A stretch of DNA of 50,120 nt from Actibacterium naphthalenivorans (GCF_014196965.1 NZ_JACIEQ010000009.1:1-50120), one strand, 5' to 3'; counted from the stretch's first letter, positions 7,477 to 16,745 are shown. Notes: a model not told the origin generated them from the sequence alone. Numbers and translations: made by a program.

Positions 7477-9495
7477 ATGAACACCCTGACGACGAACACC
7501 TCTCTCGCCGATTTCATCTGGAAGAACGCGGACGACCTTTGGGGGAACTTCAAGCACGTCGATTTCGGTAAGGTAATCCTGCCCTTCACCCTGCTGCGCC
7601 GCCTGGAATGCGTGCTGGAACCGACCCGGGACCAGGTGCGCGAAACCGTCAAGACCATGAAGGACAGCCCGATCGACCTGGGCGTGATCCTGCGGACCCA
7701 GACCGGGTACCCGTTCTACAACACCTCGAACTACGACCTGCGCAGCCTCGGCGCGACCCGGACCCGTCAGAACCTTGAGGATTACATCGCATCTTTCTCT
7801 GACAACGCGCGCGTCATCTTCGAACAGTTCGATTTCGCAAACACGCTGGCCCGGATGGACAAAGCCGGGGTCCTCTACAAGATCTGCCAGAACTTCGCCG
7901 CCATCGACCTCCACCCCGACGCAGTTCCGGAACGGATCATGTCGAACGTCTACGAACACCTGATCCGGCGCTTCGGCGCCGAGGTGAACGAGGCGGCCGA
8001 AGACTTCATGACCCCGCGCGACGTCGTTCATCTGGCCATCGAGCTGCTGCTCGACCCGGACGACCAGATGTTCATCGACAACCCCGGCCTGATCCGGACC
8101 CTTTATGACCCCACCTGCGGCACTGGCGGCTTCCTGTCGGACGGCATGGAGCATGTGAACGCCCTGCGCGACCGGTACTCGGTCGCCCCGGTCATCGTTC
8201 CCTACGGGCAGGAACTGGAGCCGGAGACCCACGCGGTCTGCCTCGCCTCGATGCTCCTCAAGACCGTCGAGTCCGATCCCGGCCGAGACCTGTCGAAGAA
8301 CATCAAGCTGGGCAGCACCCTGTCCGACGACAAGCTGGCGAACGAACGGTTCCATTACTGCGTCTCGAATCCGCCCTTCGGCAAGAAGTGGGAGATGGAT
8401 CAGGCCGCCGTGGTTCGGGAACATCAGGAAAAGGGGTTCGAGGGCCGGTTCGGCCCCAAGCTGCCGCGGGTTAGCGACGGGTCGATGCTGTTCCTCCTCC
8501 ACCTCCTCAGCAAGCTGGAGGCGCCGGAGCGCGGCGGCGGGCGGGCGGCTATCGTCTTGTCCGGCTCGCCCCTCTTCAACGGGAACGCGGGGCAAGGGGA
8601 ATCCGAAATCCGGCGCTACCTGCTGGAGGAGGACGTGGTCGAGGCGATTATCGCACTTCCGACCGAGATCTTCTTCCGGACCGGGATCGGCACCTACATC
8701 TGGCTCCTGTCGAACAACAAACCGGCCCACCGGAAGGGGCAGGTTCAGCTGATCGACGCGACTGCGCTGTTCGAGCCCATGCGCAAGAGCGAGGGGAACA
8801 AGCGTCGCCGGGTCGGGGATGACCAGATCCGCCAGATCGTCCAGATGTATTCCGACTTCGTCCAGACGAAGGAAAGCCGGATCTTCGACGCCCGCGACTT
8901 CGGCTATCGCCGGGTCAAGGTCCTGCGCCCGCTGCGCAAGAAGGTCGTGATCTCGCCCGAAGGGTTGGCCGCGCTGGCGGATGAAACCGCATGGGGCAAG
9001 CTCTCGCGCGAAGTGCAGACCGCCTGGACCACGCTCTTCGAGGCGGACATGGGCGAGGCGCATGGCTGGCACCGGTTCGAGGCCTGGGTCAAGAACGCGG
9101 CCAAGCGTGACCCGGGGCTGGGCCGCGTGAACGCCGCTCTGATCAAGGCGTTCCAGAAATCCTTCGGCGTGTGGGACCCAGACCTCGAACCGATCCTCGA
9201 CAAGAAGGGTGAGGTCATCCCCGACGACGACCTGACGGATTTCGAGAACATCCCCCTCGGCACCGACATCCGGGACTATATGGCGCAGGAGGTGCTGCCC
9301 CATGCGCCCGACGCCTATGTGGACGAGGATTTCCGCGATGAATACGACGGGCAGGTGGGCGTCGTGGGGTACGAGATCAACTTCAACCGCTACTTCTATG
9401 AATACCAGCCGCCCCGCGATCTGGACGAGATCGACGCCGAGCTGAAGGCGGTCGAGGCGGAAATCGCGGCGGTGCTGGCGGAGGTCACTGCATGA
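7477..9495 (+). CDS. hsdM: Type I restriction-modification methyltransferase subunit HsdM
   Basis: A 672-residue N6-adenine methyltransferase subunit. The AdoMet-binding motif I is DPTCGTGGF (from D211) and the catalytic motif IV is NPPFGKKW (from N298). The N-terminal helical bundle of HsdM is present (LADFIWKNADDLWGNFKHVD). The C-terminal part (~450-672) is longer than in classical ~500-residue HsdM and ends in a charged helix (IDAELKAVEAEIAAVLAE) likely to contact HsdS. It overlaps hsdS by 4 bases. With HsdS it forms the methylase and, with HsdR, the restriction complex. All key residues are in place. Confidence 0.95.
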   Translation: MNTLTTNTSLADFIWKNADDLWGNFKHVDFGKVILPFTLLRRLECVLEPTRDQVRETVKTMKDSPIDLGVILRTQTGYPFYNTSNYDLRSLGATRTRQNLEDYIASFSDNARVIFEQFDFANTLARMDKAGVLYKICQNFAAIDLHPDAVPERIMSNVYEHLIRRFGAEVNEAAEDFMTPRDVVHLAIELLLDPDDQMFIDNPGLIRTLYDPTCGTGGFLSDGMEHVNALRDRYSVAPVIVPYGQELEPETHAVCLASMLLKTVESDPGRDLSKNIKLGSTLSDDKLANERFHYCVSNPPFGKKWEMDQAAVVREHQEKGFEGRFGPKLPRVSDGSMLFLLHLLSKLEAPERGGGRAAIVLSGSPLFNGNAGQGESEIRRYLLEEDVVEAIIALPTEIFFRTGIGTYIWLLSNNKPAHRKGQVQLIDATALFEPMRKSEGNKRRRVGDDQIRQIVQMYSDFVQTKESRIFDARDFGYRRVKVLRPLRKKVVISPEGLAALADETAWGKLSREVQTAWTTLFEADMGEAHGWHRFEAWVKNAAKRDPGLGRVNAALIKAFQKSFGVWDPDLEPILDKKGEVIPDDDLTDFENIPLGTDIRDYMAQEVLPHAPDAYVDEDFRDEYDGQVGVVGYEINFNRYFYEYQPPRDLDEIDAELKAVEAEIAAVLAEVTA

Positions 9496-10724
9496 CAGAG
9501 ATGCAAGTGATTTCCGGGACTGCTTTACCCATCGGCTGGAAGCATATCCCCCTGAAGCACAATCTTCGTCGCCTCTCTGAAAAATCCAAGAAGGGCGGGA
9601 AGGTCGTGGCTTTGGAGAATATCGAGAGCTGGACGGGGCGCGCTATTGAAACGGAGTCCGTCTTTGACGGGGATGGCGTTGATTTCAGACGAGGCGACAT
9701 TCTTTTTGGGAAGCTGCGCCCTTATCTCGCGAAGGTTTATCTTGCTGAAAACGCGGGGGAAGCCGTGGGCGATCTTTGGGCGCTTCGACCTCAAGACCAC
9801 ATTGAGCCGCGATTTGCTGCTTATCAGCTTCTCGAGCCGGGCTTCATTGATCGAGTAAATGGGTCGACAACCGGCGCGAAGATGCCAAGGGCTGAGTGGG
9901 GGTTCGTTGGTTCCATAAAGGTGCCAACCCCTCCTATCGAAACACAAACCGCCATCGCTCGCTTCCTGGACCGCGAAACCGGTCTGATTGACGGCTTGAT
10001 CGAGAAGAAGACCCGGTTCATCGCGCTGCTGAAGGAGAAGGAGAAGGCGGCGATATCGCGCTTCGTTCGGCGCGGGCTTGACCGAAACACGCTCACCATC
10101 GACAGTGGGGTCGATTGGCGCGGGCGGGTACCTGCGCATTGGGTCCGGGGCCGGATGAAGGACCATTTCCGGCAGGAGAAGCGGCAGGGATATGAAACCC
10201 TGACCGTTCTTTCGGTCTACCGTGAGTTCGGGGTGATCGAGAAGTCGTCCCGGGACGACAATATTAACAAGACCCCCGAAGACCTTACCAAATATCAACT
10301 GGTCAAACCGAACAACCTCGTCATCAACAAGATGAAGGCGTGGCAGGGGTCGATGGGCATCGCCCAAATGAGGGGCATCACCAGCCCCGACTATGTTGTA
10401 ATGCGCCCCATCGGCGAACATGACCCCAGATACATGCACCACTATCTGCGCGCGCAGCCCATGCCGTGGGTCTACCGTCTGATTTCAAACGGTATCCGGA
10501 CCGATCAATGGCGCATGGAGGCTGAGAAGTTCTTGGGGCTTCCCGTGTTCATGCCGCCGATCGAGGAACAGCGGCGCATCGCAGACCGGATAGATGTTGA
10601 GCTTGAGCGGATCAGGAGCCTTATCACCCTGACCGAGCGCAGCATCGACCTCCTTCGCGAGAAGCGTTCGGCGCTGATCACTGCCGCCGTGACCGGGAAG
10701 ATTGACGTGAGGGCGGCAGCATGA
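9492..10724 (+). CDS. hsdS: Type I restriction-modification specificity subunit HsdS
   Basis: A 410-residue specificity subunit with two target-recognition domains, each followed by a conserved helix. The first repeat ends near PPIETQTAIARFLDRETGLID and the second near PPIEEQRRIADRIDVELERI; this duplicated PPIExQ...IA pattern is diagnostic. The two TRDs bind the halves of a bipartite DNA site that cannot be read from sequence alone. Start: ATG at 9492, overlapping the hsdM stop by 4 bases. GC is lower in the TRDs than in hsdM, as is usual for this exchangeable part. Confidence 0.95.
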   Translation: MTEMQVISGTALPIGWKHIPLKHNLRRLSEKSKKGGKVVALENIESWTGRAIETESVFDGDGVDFRRGDILFGKLRPYLAKVYLAENAGEAVGDLWALRPQDHIEPRFAAYQLLEPGFIDRVNGSTTGAKMPRAEWGFVGSIKVPTPPIETQTAIARFLDRETGLIDGLIEKKTRFIALLKEKEKAAISRFVRRGLDRNTLTIDSGVDWRGRVPAHWVRGRMKDHFRQEKRQGYETLTVLSVYREFGVIEKSSRDDNINKTPEDLTKYQLVKPNNLVINKMKAWQGSMGIAQMRGITSPDYVVMRPIGEHDPRYMHHYLRAQPMPWVYRLISNGIRTDQWRMEAEKFLGLPVFMPPIEEQRRIADRIDVELERIRSLITLTERSIDLLREKRSALITAAVTGKIDVRAAA

Positions 10725-10759
10725 CTTTTGGCGCGGACCGGTCGGTTTCTTATTGCTTT

Positions 10760-10888
10760 GGTAGGATTCCTGCCCTATCTAATGTCTCAACAAGACCCGC
10801 CACGCCTCGGACGGAACCTCGGTTTCGCACTGCGCACCCCGGCGGGTTACTTGTTTTCAGGGTATCGCTTTCACGGCACGGGGGTGCC
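10760..10888 (+). ncRNA. Structured RNA leader between hsdS and the Abi_2 gene
   Basis: Three hairpins are visible. GGTAGG/CCTGCC (10760-10765, 10769-10774) has loop ATT and one G-T pair. A 13-bp stem pairs AACAAG+ACCCGCC (10789-10801) with GGCGGGT+CTTGTT (10841-10855) across a 2-base bulge. GGCAC/GTGCC (10875-10888) has a GGGG loop that covers the only Shine-Dalgarno-like G-run before the ATG at 10891. AbiF-type genes of the Abi_2 superfamily are known to be preceded by a conserved RNA, so this may be its counterpart. Confidence 0.55.
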
Positions 10889-10890
10889 GC

Positions 10891-11793
10891 ATGAAGTTTG
10901 AAAAACCCGCCGTTTCTGTGCCAGATCAGATCGAACTCCTCAAACGTCGCGGCATGATTGTGGGGGACGAAGCCCAGGCACAGCACTACCTCAGCTTCAT
11001 CTCCTACTACAGGCTGCGGGCCTACTGGCTTCCCTTCGAGGTGCCCGCCGCGAACAACGGCGATCACGCCTTTCGTGACGGGACAACCTTCGAGGATGTG
11101 CTGACACTCTACATCTTCGACCGTGAATTGCGGCTCTTGGTCCTGGACGCTATCGAACGGGTCGAAGTAGCCCTGCGCGCGCAATGGGCACATCACATGG
11201 CGATGACCTATGGGCCCCATGGCTATCTCGAACAGGGCAACTATGCCCACATCGGGCGTCATGCCTCTGCCGTTGCCGAGTTGAACAAGGAATTCAGCCG
11301 CTCGCGCGACACCTTCGCTACTCACTATCGCGACAAATACACCTCGCCGAAGCTGCCGCCGGTCTGGATGGCGGCAGAGGTCATGTCGTTCGGTCTACTT
11401 TCGAAATTCTACAGCGATCTGAAGTTGCGCGGCGATAGAAACGCCATTGCAGCCCCCTTCGCACTGGACGAAAGGGTCGTCACGTCTTTCGCCCACCATA
11501 TCAGCCACGTGCGCAACATATGCGCCCACCATGGCAGGCTGTGGAACAAGCGCTTCACAGTGAAGATGACTGTTCCGAAATACCCCGCCAAGCTGCCCGT
11601 TGCGATGCGGGATGCCGATCCGCGCTATCTGCACAACACTCTGGTGATGCTCGATTACCTTTTGGCCCTGATCGCACCGGGCAATGAATGGAAACAGCGC
11701 CTTGTTTCGCTAATCGACGGCTGCCCGTTGGCTGATCCTGCGAGCATGGGCTTTCCGGCGGATTGGCGCGCCAGAGCGGTATGGAAGGTATGA
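10891..11793 (+). CDS. Abi_2 (AbiD/AbiF-like) HEPN abortive-infection protein
   Basis: A 300-residue protein of the Abi_2 superfamily, predicted to act as an RNA-cleaving abortive-infection effector. The N-terminal part shows the family pattern ([44 protein letters not shown]). The HEPN active-site motif RNxxxH is intact as RNICAH (R208-H213). It is placed between hsdS and hsdR in the same orientation, so it is probably co-regulated with the restriction system and may act as a back-up when restriction fails; that is inference. No good ribosome site precedes the ATG other than a G-run held in a hairpin, hinting at RNA-level control. Confidence 0.88.
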   Translation: MKFEKPAVSVPDQIELLKRRGMIVGDEAQAQHYLSFISYYRLRAYWLPFEVPAANNGDHAFRDGTTFEDVLTLYIFDRELRLLVLDAIERVEVALRAQWAHHMAMTYGPHGYLEQGNYAHIGRHASAVAELNKEFSRSRDTFATHYRDKYTSPKLPPVWMAAEVMSFGLLSKFYSDLKLRGDRNAIAAPFALDERVVTSFAHHISHVRNICAHHGRLWNKRFTVKMTVPKYPAKLPVAMRDADPRYLHNTLVMLDYLLALIAPGNEWKQRLVSLIDGCPLADPASMGFPADWRARAVWKV

Positions 11794-11848
11794 GAATGCC
11801 GTTTTCAGCCCAATCAAAGCTGGCAAGACTTGTGAAAGAGGTGGCCGC

Positions 11849-12097
11849 ATGACCACCGGTGAGACCTTCGGGCGGACCATCCAGCTTTTTCTGGTCGACG
11901 GGAAACCCACGGGTCTGCGCAAGGCGACGATCCACGGCAGGTCGGGTCTCTTGTTCGTCAGCGGAGCCTCGGCCGCGGCGGCTGCCGTGCTGGACCGGAA
12001 CAGCAACGGACAGCTTGAGTGGAAGGTCCGAGGTTCGAAGCTGAATTATCACGAGTGGCAGCAGGCGCAGGCCGGCGGTACGGAGGTGACAGAATGA
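11849..12097 (+). CDS. Internally deleted GIY-YIG/DUF4357-like protein remnant
   Basis: An 82-residue protein. Its first ~35 residues (GRTIQLFLVDGKPTGLRKA) look like the N terminus of GIY-YIG nuclease-family proteins found beside restriction systems. Its last ~40 residues (AVLDRNSNGQLEWKVRG, then LNYHEWQQ) look like the C-terminal DUF4357 domain of those same proteins. The ~200 residues expected between them, including the nuclease domain, are absent. The join lies near GLLFVSGASAAAA. A good ribosome site (AGAGGTG) precedes ATG 11849, and the stop overlaps the hsdR start by 4 bases, so it is still translated in the operon. It could have kept a small DNA-binding role. Confidence 0.6.
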   Translation: MTTGETFGRTIQLFLVDGKPTGLRKATIHGRSGLLFVSGASAAAAAVLDRNSNGQLEWKVRGSKLNYHEWQQAQAGGTEVTE

Positions 12098-15000
12098 GCG
12101 ACCTGCATCACGAGAAGCACCTCGAGTCCTATATCGTCCAAAGGCTCGCAGCCGCAGGCTGGCTGATCGGCGCCTCCGACGCGTTTGATGCCGACCGCGC
12201 CATGTACCCGGAGGATCTGGAGGCCTGGCTGCGCGCCACCCAGCCGCAGAAATGGGACCGGCTTCAGGCGATGAACGGCGACAAGACCCTTACAGTGGTC
12301 ATGGACCGGCTGGAGACTGCGCTGGAGAAACAGGGAATAGTACAGACCCTGCGCCGGGGCTTCTCCGTCGCTGGCAGCGGTCACCTTGACCTGTCCGAGG
12401 CGGCCCCGGAAGACCAGCGCAACGAGAAGGTCCTGCACCGCTACGCGTCGAACCGGCTGCGGGTCGTGCCGCAGCTGAAATATCACCCGGGCCGCGAGCT
12501 CGCCATAGACCTCGGCCTGTTCCTGAACGGCCTGCCGCTGGCGACGGTCGAGCTGAAGACGGATTTCACCCAGTCGGTCGAACACGCGAAGGCCCAGTAC
12601 CGGCGCGAGCGCTTGCCCGTAGACCCGGTCACGAAACGCAAGCATCCGCTTCTGACGCAGCATCGCGGCGCGGTTGTCCATTTCGCGATGTCCGACAGCG
12701 AGATCTGGATGACCACCAAGCTTGCGGGGGAGGACACCTTCTTCCTTCCCTTCAACAAGGGGAATGACGGTCGGGCCGGTAACGCGGCCCGGGCCGATGG
12801 GGAGTATCCAGTCGCCTACTTCTGGGAGGAAATCTGCCAGCCGGACGCGTTCCTGCGGATCTTCCACAGCTTCGTCTATGTCGAGAAGAAGAACGTGGTC
12901 GACTTGAAGGGGAACTGGTCGGTCAAAGAGACCCTGATCTTCCCCCGGTTCCACCAGTTCGACGCGGTCAACAAGATGATCGCAGACGCGAAGGTGAAGG
13001 GGCCGGGACACCCCTACCTGTGCGAGCACAGCGCCGGGTCCGGAAAAACCTCGACAATCGCATGGACGGCGCATGACCTGGTGAAGCTGCGCCGGGACGA
13101 CGGGACTCCGATCTTCGACACGGTGATCATCGTAACAGATCGGAACGTTCTGGACGGACAGCTGCAGGACGCTGTCCAGCAGATCGACCACCAGAAGGGG
13201 CTGATCGCGGCGATCGACAGGGAGACGTCCTCGAAGTCGAAGAGCGAGCAGCTCAGCGAGGCAATGCTGAAGGGCACACCCATTATCGTGGTAACCATCC
13301 AGACCTTCCCCTTCGCGATGGAGGCGATCCTGACCGAAAAGTCCCTCCGGGACCGGAACTTCGCGGTGATCATCGACGAGGCGCATAATTCCCAGACTGG
13401 AAACACGGCCTCGAAACTGCAGGCAACACTGGCCCTATCAGCCAAGCAGGATATGTCGGAGATGACGGTCGAGGACATCCTTCTAGAGGTCCAGCGGTCC
13501 CGGAAGCGCCCGGCGAACGTGTCCCATTTCGCCTTCACCGCGACCCCAAAACACTCGACCATGATGCTCTTTGGGCGCCCGGCGGACCCGACAAGGCCCG
13601 CCGCGGAGGACAACCTCCCGGTCTCGTTCCACAAATACGAGATGCGCCAGGCGATCGAGGAAGGGTTCATCCTCGACGTGCTTCGCGGCTACGTCCCCTA
13701 CAAGACGGCCTTCAACCTCGGGCAGGAGATCGTCGAGGAGAAGCGGGTTGATGGGAAGGCGGCGAAGCGGGCCTTGGCGAAGTGGATGACGCTGCACCCG
13801 ACTAACGTCACACAGAAGGTCCGATTCATCATCGAGCACTTCTCGAAGAACGTGGCCCACCTGCTGGACGGGAAAGCGAAGGCCATGGTGGTCACCAGCT
13901 CCCGGGCCTCTGCAGTCCGGTACAAGCGGGCGTTCGACGCCTTCATCGCGGCGAACCCGGAATACGGGTACATCCGGGCCCTCGTCGCCTTTTCGGGCAA
14001 ACTGACCGGGCGAGAGGTCATGCACCCGAATGACGACCTGTTGCAGGGGGATGCATTCGTCGTTGAGGAGGATGCGGAGTTTACCGAAGCGAACATGAAC
14101 CCGGACGCGGGCGGCAAGGACCTGCGCCACGTCTTCGACCGACCGGAATACCGGGTCATGCTGGTGGCGAACAAGTTCCAGACCGGTTTCGACCAGCCGA
14201 AGCTAGTCGCAATGTATGTAGACAAGAAGATCGCGAACGCGGTCGAGATCGTCCAGACCTTCTCCCGTCTGAACCGGACCTTTCCCGGGAAGGACCAGAC
14301 CTTCATCATCGACTTTATCAACGACCCGGAAGTGGTACGGGCCGCCTTCGCCCAGTATGACCGGGGCGCCAAGATCGAGGAGGTGCAGGACCTCAACGTC
14401 GTCTATGACCTGAAGGAGTTCCTCGACGATCAGGGGGTCTATGACGAGACACACGTCCTCGACTTCCAGAGGGCCCGGTTTCGGACAGCGACGGCCGCCG
14501 CCAGCGGCACCGATGACGAGGCGGCCCACAAGGCGATGTACGCCGCGACGCAGGAACCAACCGACGCCTATAACCATCGGCTCACGGAGCTTCGAAACCG
14601 CGCCTCAGAGGCCGAGGACGCCTGGCAGAAGGCGAAGGCGACCGGGAACGAAGACGGGATGAAACGCGCCGATCACGAGCGCGAACAGGTCGAGACAGCG
14701 ATCGTGTCGCTGACGGATTTCAAGGCAGGCCTAGCCCGGTTCGGACGCCTTTACGCCTATGTCGCGCAGTTGGTCGATCTCGGCGATCCGGACCTTGAGG
14801 TCTTCGCGGCCTTCTCGAAACTGCTCGCGAACCGACTGGATGGGGTTCCAGCGTCCGAGATCGACCTGCACGGAATCGCGCTGACCGGCTATGACATCGT
14901 GGAGCGAGAGGAGGCTAGCAACGGCGAGGATGAGGAGCCCCCCACCCTCGACCCCATAAAGGGCGGCGGCGGCGGGGGACGGCCCGGTGCCCTACCGGTC

Positions 15001-15327
15001 TACATGCAGGAGCTCATCGAACGCCTGAACAGCCTCTTTGGGGAGGCCACCCCGATCGAGGACCAGGTCGCCTTCGTGAACCAGGTTGCAGCGATTACCC
15101 GCCAGAACCCGGTTGTGATGGCTCAGATCGATAATAACAGTAAGGATCAAGCGATGAAGGGGAACCTCCCCGGCGCGGTGCAGGCGGCAGTGGTCCGGGC
15201 AATGTCTTCGCATAGTGCGCTCGCCACGCTTCTCCTTAGCAAGGATCGCCAGGCCCTTCCTATCCTCGAAGGGGTGATCTACGAGATACTAAAGCGGGGC
15301 GAGGCGTTGGACCTCACTTCCAATTGA
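12094..15327 (+). CDS. hsdR: Type I restriction endonuclease subunit HsdR
   Basis: A 1077-residue motor-nuclease subunit. The N-terminal PD-(D/E)XK nuclease shows D139 and ELK (E153-K155). The SF2 translocase has Walker A AGSGKTST (near residue 314) and the DEAH box (near 428), followed by motif III-like FAFTATP and motif VI region FSRLNRTFPGKD. The C-terminal helical region (~800-1077) would bind HsdM. Start: ATG at 12094, overlapping the preceding stop as ATGA; a longer reading to 12019 is out of keeping with family N termini. All catalytic motifs are intact, so restriction should be active. Confidence 0.95.
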   Translation: MSDLHHEKHLESYIVQRLAAAGWLIGASDAFDADRAMYPEDLEAWLRATQPQKWDRLQAMNGDKTLTVVMDRLETALEKQGIVQTLRRGFSVAGSGHLDLSEAAPEDQRNEKVLHRYASNRLRVVPQLKYHPGRELAIDLGLFLNGLPLATVELKTDFTQSVEHAKAQYRRERLPVDPVTKRKHPLLTQHRGAVVHFAMSDSEIWMTTKLAGEDTFFLPFNKGNDGRAGNAARADGEYPVAYFWEEICQPDAFLRIFHSFVYVEKKNVVDLKGNWSVKETLIFPRFHQFDAVNKMIADAKVKGPGHPYLCEHSAGSGKTSTIAWTAHDLVKLRRDDGTPIFDTVIIVTDRNVLDGQLQDAVQQIDHQKGLIAAIDRETSSKSKSEQLSEAMLKGTPIIVVTIQTFPFAMEAILTEKSLRDRNFAVIIDEAHNSQTGNTASKLQATLALSAKQDMSEMTVEDILLEVQRSRKRPANVSHFAFTATPKHSTMMLFGRPADPTRPAAEDNLPVSFHKYEMRQAIEEGFILDVLRGYVPYKTAFNLGQEIVEEKRVDGKAAKRALAKWMTLHPTNVTQKVRFIIEHFSKNVAHLLDGKAKAMVVTSSRASAVRYKRAFDAFIAANPEYGYIRALVAFSGKLTGREVMHPNDDLLQGDAFVVEEDAEFTEANMNPDAGGKDLRHVFDRPEYRVMLVANKFQTGFDQPKLVAMYVDKKIANAVEIVQTFSRLNRTFPGKDQTFIIDFINDPEVVRAAFAQYDRGAKIEEVQDLNVVYDLKEFLDDQGVYDETHVLDFQRARFRTATAAASGTDDEAAHKAMYAATQEPTDAYNHRLTELRNRASEAEDAWQKAKATGNEDGMKRADHEREQVETAIVSLTDFKAGLARFGRLYAYVAQLVDLGDPDLEVFAAFSKLLANRLDGVPASEIDLHGIALTGYDIVEREEASNGEDEEPPTLDPIKGGGGGGRPGALPVYMQELIERLNSLFGEATPIEDQVAFVNQVAAITRQNPVVMAQIDNNSKDQAMKGNLPGAVQAAVVRAMSSHSALATLLLSKDRQALPILEGVIYEILKRGEALDLTSN

Positions 15328-15376
15328 TCCAGCAGAACTCTAAATGCGATGAGAAAATGGCTGCGTCCAAGATCGA

Positions 15377-15637
15377 TCACTGAACGTAACCCCTCCGCTT
15401 CTTCACCGCTGCCAGCTTCATCAACGCGGTGATGGCGTTGCCTTCATCAGGGTGCGTCTCGACCATCATCTGCCCTCGAAACCCGATACGGCCCCATTCC
15501 CGCACAAGGCATGCGCCGCCAAACAGGTCCGGCTGAACGCTCATTCGATAGAAGCGCCGCATGTTGAGAGACGGGTCGATCCGCTTGAGATCGACCGTCG
15601 TCGGGAACACTTCCATTTGCCGCGATATGTCGAACAT
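15377..15637 (-). CDS. WGR domain protein
   Basis: An 86-residue protein that is essentially one WGR domain: RFYRMSVQPDLFGGACLVREWGRIGFRGQ contains the defining WGR triplet, followed by the usual helix (AITALMKLAAVKKRRGY). WGR domains bind nucleic acid and occur in PARPs and in small stand-alone bacterial proteins on plasmids. Start: ATG at 15637 (MFDISRQ) with GGAGAGAGG upstream; a TTG seven codons earlier is less likely. It converges with hsdR, with no clear terminator in the 49 bases between them. Confidence 0.8.
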   Translation of the reverse strand: MFDISRQMEVFPTTVDLKRIDPSLNMRRFYRMSVQPDLFGGACLVREWGRIGFRGQMMVETHPDEGNAITALMKLAAVKKRRGYVQ

Positions 15638-15705
15638 GTTGTTGACGCCTCTCTCCAAACCACAATATCAAGCGCTCTTCGACGTTTCCACTATGTTCTA
15701 TCCCG

Positions 15706-15731
15706 AAAAGAAAGAGGGGGCTCACGCCCCC
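15706..15731 (-). terminator. Rho-independent terminator of the DUF2493 gene
   Basis: On the minus strand GGGGGC-GTGA-GCCCCC (15731-15716) is followed by TCTTTCTTTT. The stop codon TGA lies in the loop, so the terminator overlaps the end of the coding region. Confidence 0.85.
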
Positions 15732-16654
15732 TTCTCGAACTTCATGACCGGGATGCCCAGCTTTTTGGCCTTGTCGGCGAGGTTTTCCTGGATACCGGTT
15801 CCGGGGAAGACGAGGACCCCGACCGGGAGCACATCCAGCATCGCGTCGTTGCGCTTGAAGGGCGCGGCCTTGGCGTGCTTGGTCCAGTCGGGCTTGAAGG
15901 CCACCTGCGTCACGCCCCGGGCTTCGGCCCATTTGGCGGCGATGAGCTCTGCGCCCTTCGGGCTGCCACCGTGCAGGAGGACCATGTCGGGATACTTGGT
16001 CCGGACCTGGTCGAGCTTGCCCCAGATCAGGCGGTGATCGTTGAAATCGGTCCCGCCGGTGAGGGCGACCTTGGGGCCAGCGGGCAACATCACCTCGGTC
16101 TCTGCGCGGCGCTTGGCGGCCAGGAAATCGCGGCTGTCGATCAGGGCGGCGGTCATGTGCTGGCGGTTCACCATCGAGCCGGTGCGGGGGCGCCAGGTCG
16201 ATCCCGTGTGCTGAACAAACTCGGATGCGGCGTGATCGCGCATCATGTCCATGCAGTTCCGCCGTTCGACGAGGGTCAGGCCTTCGGCCGTCAGGCGCTC
16301 GAGCTCGACGGATTTCACCTCCGAGCCGTCCTGCTCGCGTTGGAGGCGGCGCTGCGCCTGTTCGTTCTCATCGAGCGACCGCTCGATCCGGGCCGTGGCG
16401 CGGTGGAAAAGGTTGACCTGGCCCCAGAGCACCTCTTCGAGATCGGGTTCCATACGGGTGTCTTCCAGGGTCGCGACGAGGGCGTCGAAGATGTCGGCGA
16501 CGGCGACCGCGAGGCGCTGCCCATCGGGCATCGGGCGCGGATCGGGCTCGTCGAAGGGGCGGTAGCCATACAGCTGCAGCTCGTCGAGCGCATGGGCGGT
16601 CTGGGATGCGCTATGGGCGGGTTCATACGCGTCGTCGTGGGTATGGATCGTCAT
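15722..16654 (-). CDS. DUF2493 (SLOG-like, YspA/cpYpsA) domain protein
   Basis: A 310-residue protein. The C-terminal ~130 residues form a Rossmann-like domain of the SLOG/YpsA superfamily (DUF2493): KVALTGGTDFNDHRLIWGKLD, VLLHGGSPKGAELIAAKWAE and PVGVLVFPGTG. These glycine-rich loops bind nucleotides or nucleotide-derived signals. The N-terminal half is helical and charged, with a coiled-coil-like stretch (RATARIERSLDENEQAQRRL). Start: ATG at 16654 (MTIHTHDD) with GGAGG upstream; a longer frame to 16693 lies in the leader hairpin. It is a common Rhodobacterales plasmid gene; its cellular role is not established. Confidence 0.8.
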   Translation of the reverse strand: MTIHTHDDAYEPAHSASQTAHALDELQLYGYRPFDEPDPRPMPDGQRLAVAVADIFDALVATLEDTRMEPDLEEVLWGQVNLFHRATARIERSLDENEQAQRRLQREQDGSEVKSVELERLTAEGLTLVERRNCMDMMRDHAASEFVQHTGSTWRPRTGSMVNRQHMTAALIDSRDFLAAKRRAETEVMLPAGPKVALTGGTDFNDHRLIWGKLDQVRTKYPDMVLLHGGSPKGAELIAAKWAEARGVTQVAFKPDWTKHAKAAPFKRNDAMLDVLPVGVLVFPGTGIQENLADKAKKLGIPVMKFEKGA

Positions 16655-16664
16655 CGGTTTCTTG

Positions 16665-16719
16665 CCTCCGGGCCTGTCTCGTCCGCGCGTCATCCCGCGC
16701 GGCCTTCATGGGCAGACCC
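16665..16719 (-). promoter_or_regulatory. Nested stem-loop leader of the DUF2493 gene
   Basis: In the minus-strand transcript GGGUCUG (16719-16713) pairs with CAGGCCC (16676-16670) using one U-G pair. Inside it CCGCGCG/CGCGCGG (16702-16696, 16689-16683) forms a 7-bp hairpin. The outer stem ends directly before the GGAGG ribosome site. The plus strand would have a C-A mismatch, so the RNA of the gene strand is favoured. The architecture resembles the leader family at 22447, 26721, 27337, 29227 and 46110, but the sequence is more distant. Confidence 0.5.
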
Positions 16720-16745
16720 GAGCCGTCGGGGCGGTTGCCCCTTCA

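Noticed and set aside
7426-9303. Long minus-strand open frame opposite hsdM
   Set aside because: It mirrors hsdM codon structure (GC-rich third positions create an open antisense frame), has no family motif, and hsdM is certain.
15685-15699. Possible second LexA box (GTTT-N7-GTTC) near the WGR gene
   Set aside because: One of the two half-sites is mismatched and no good promoter boxes surround it.
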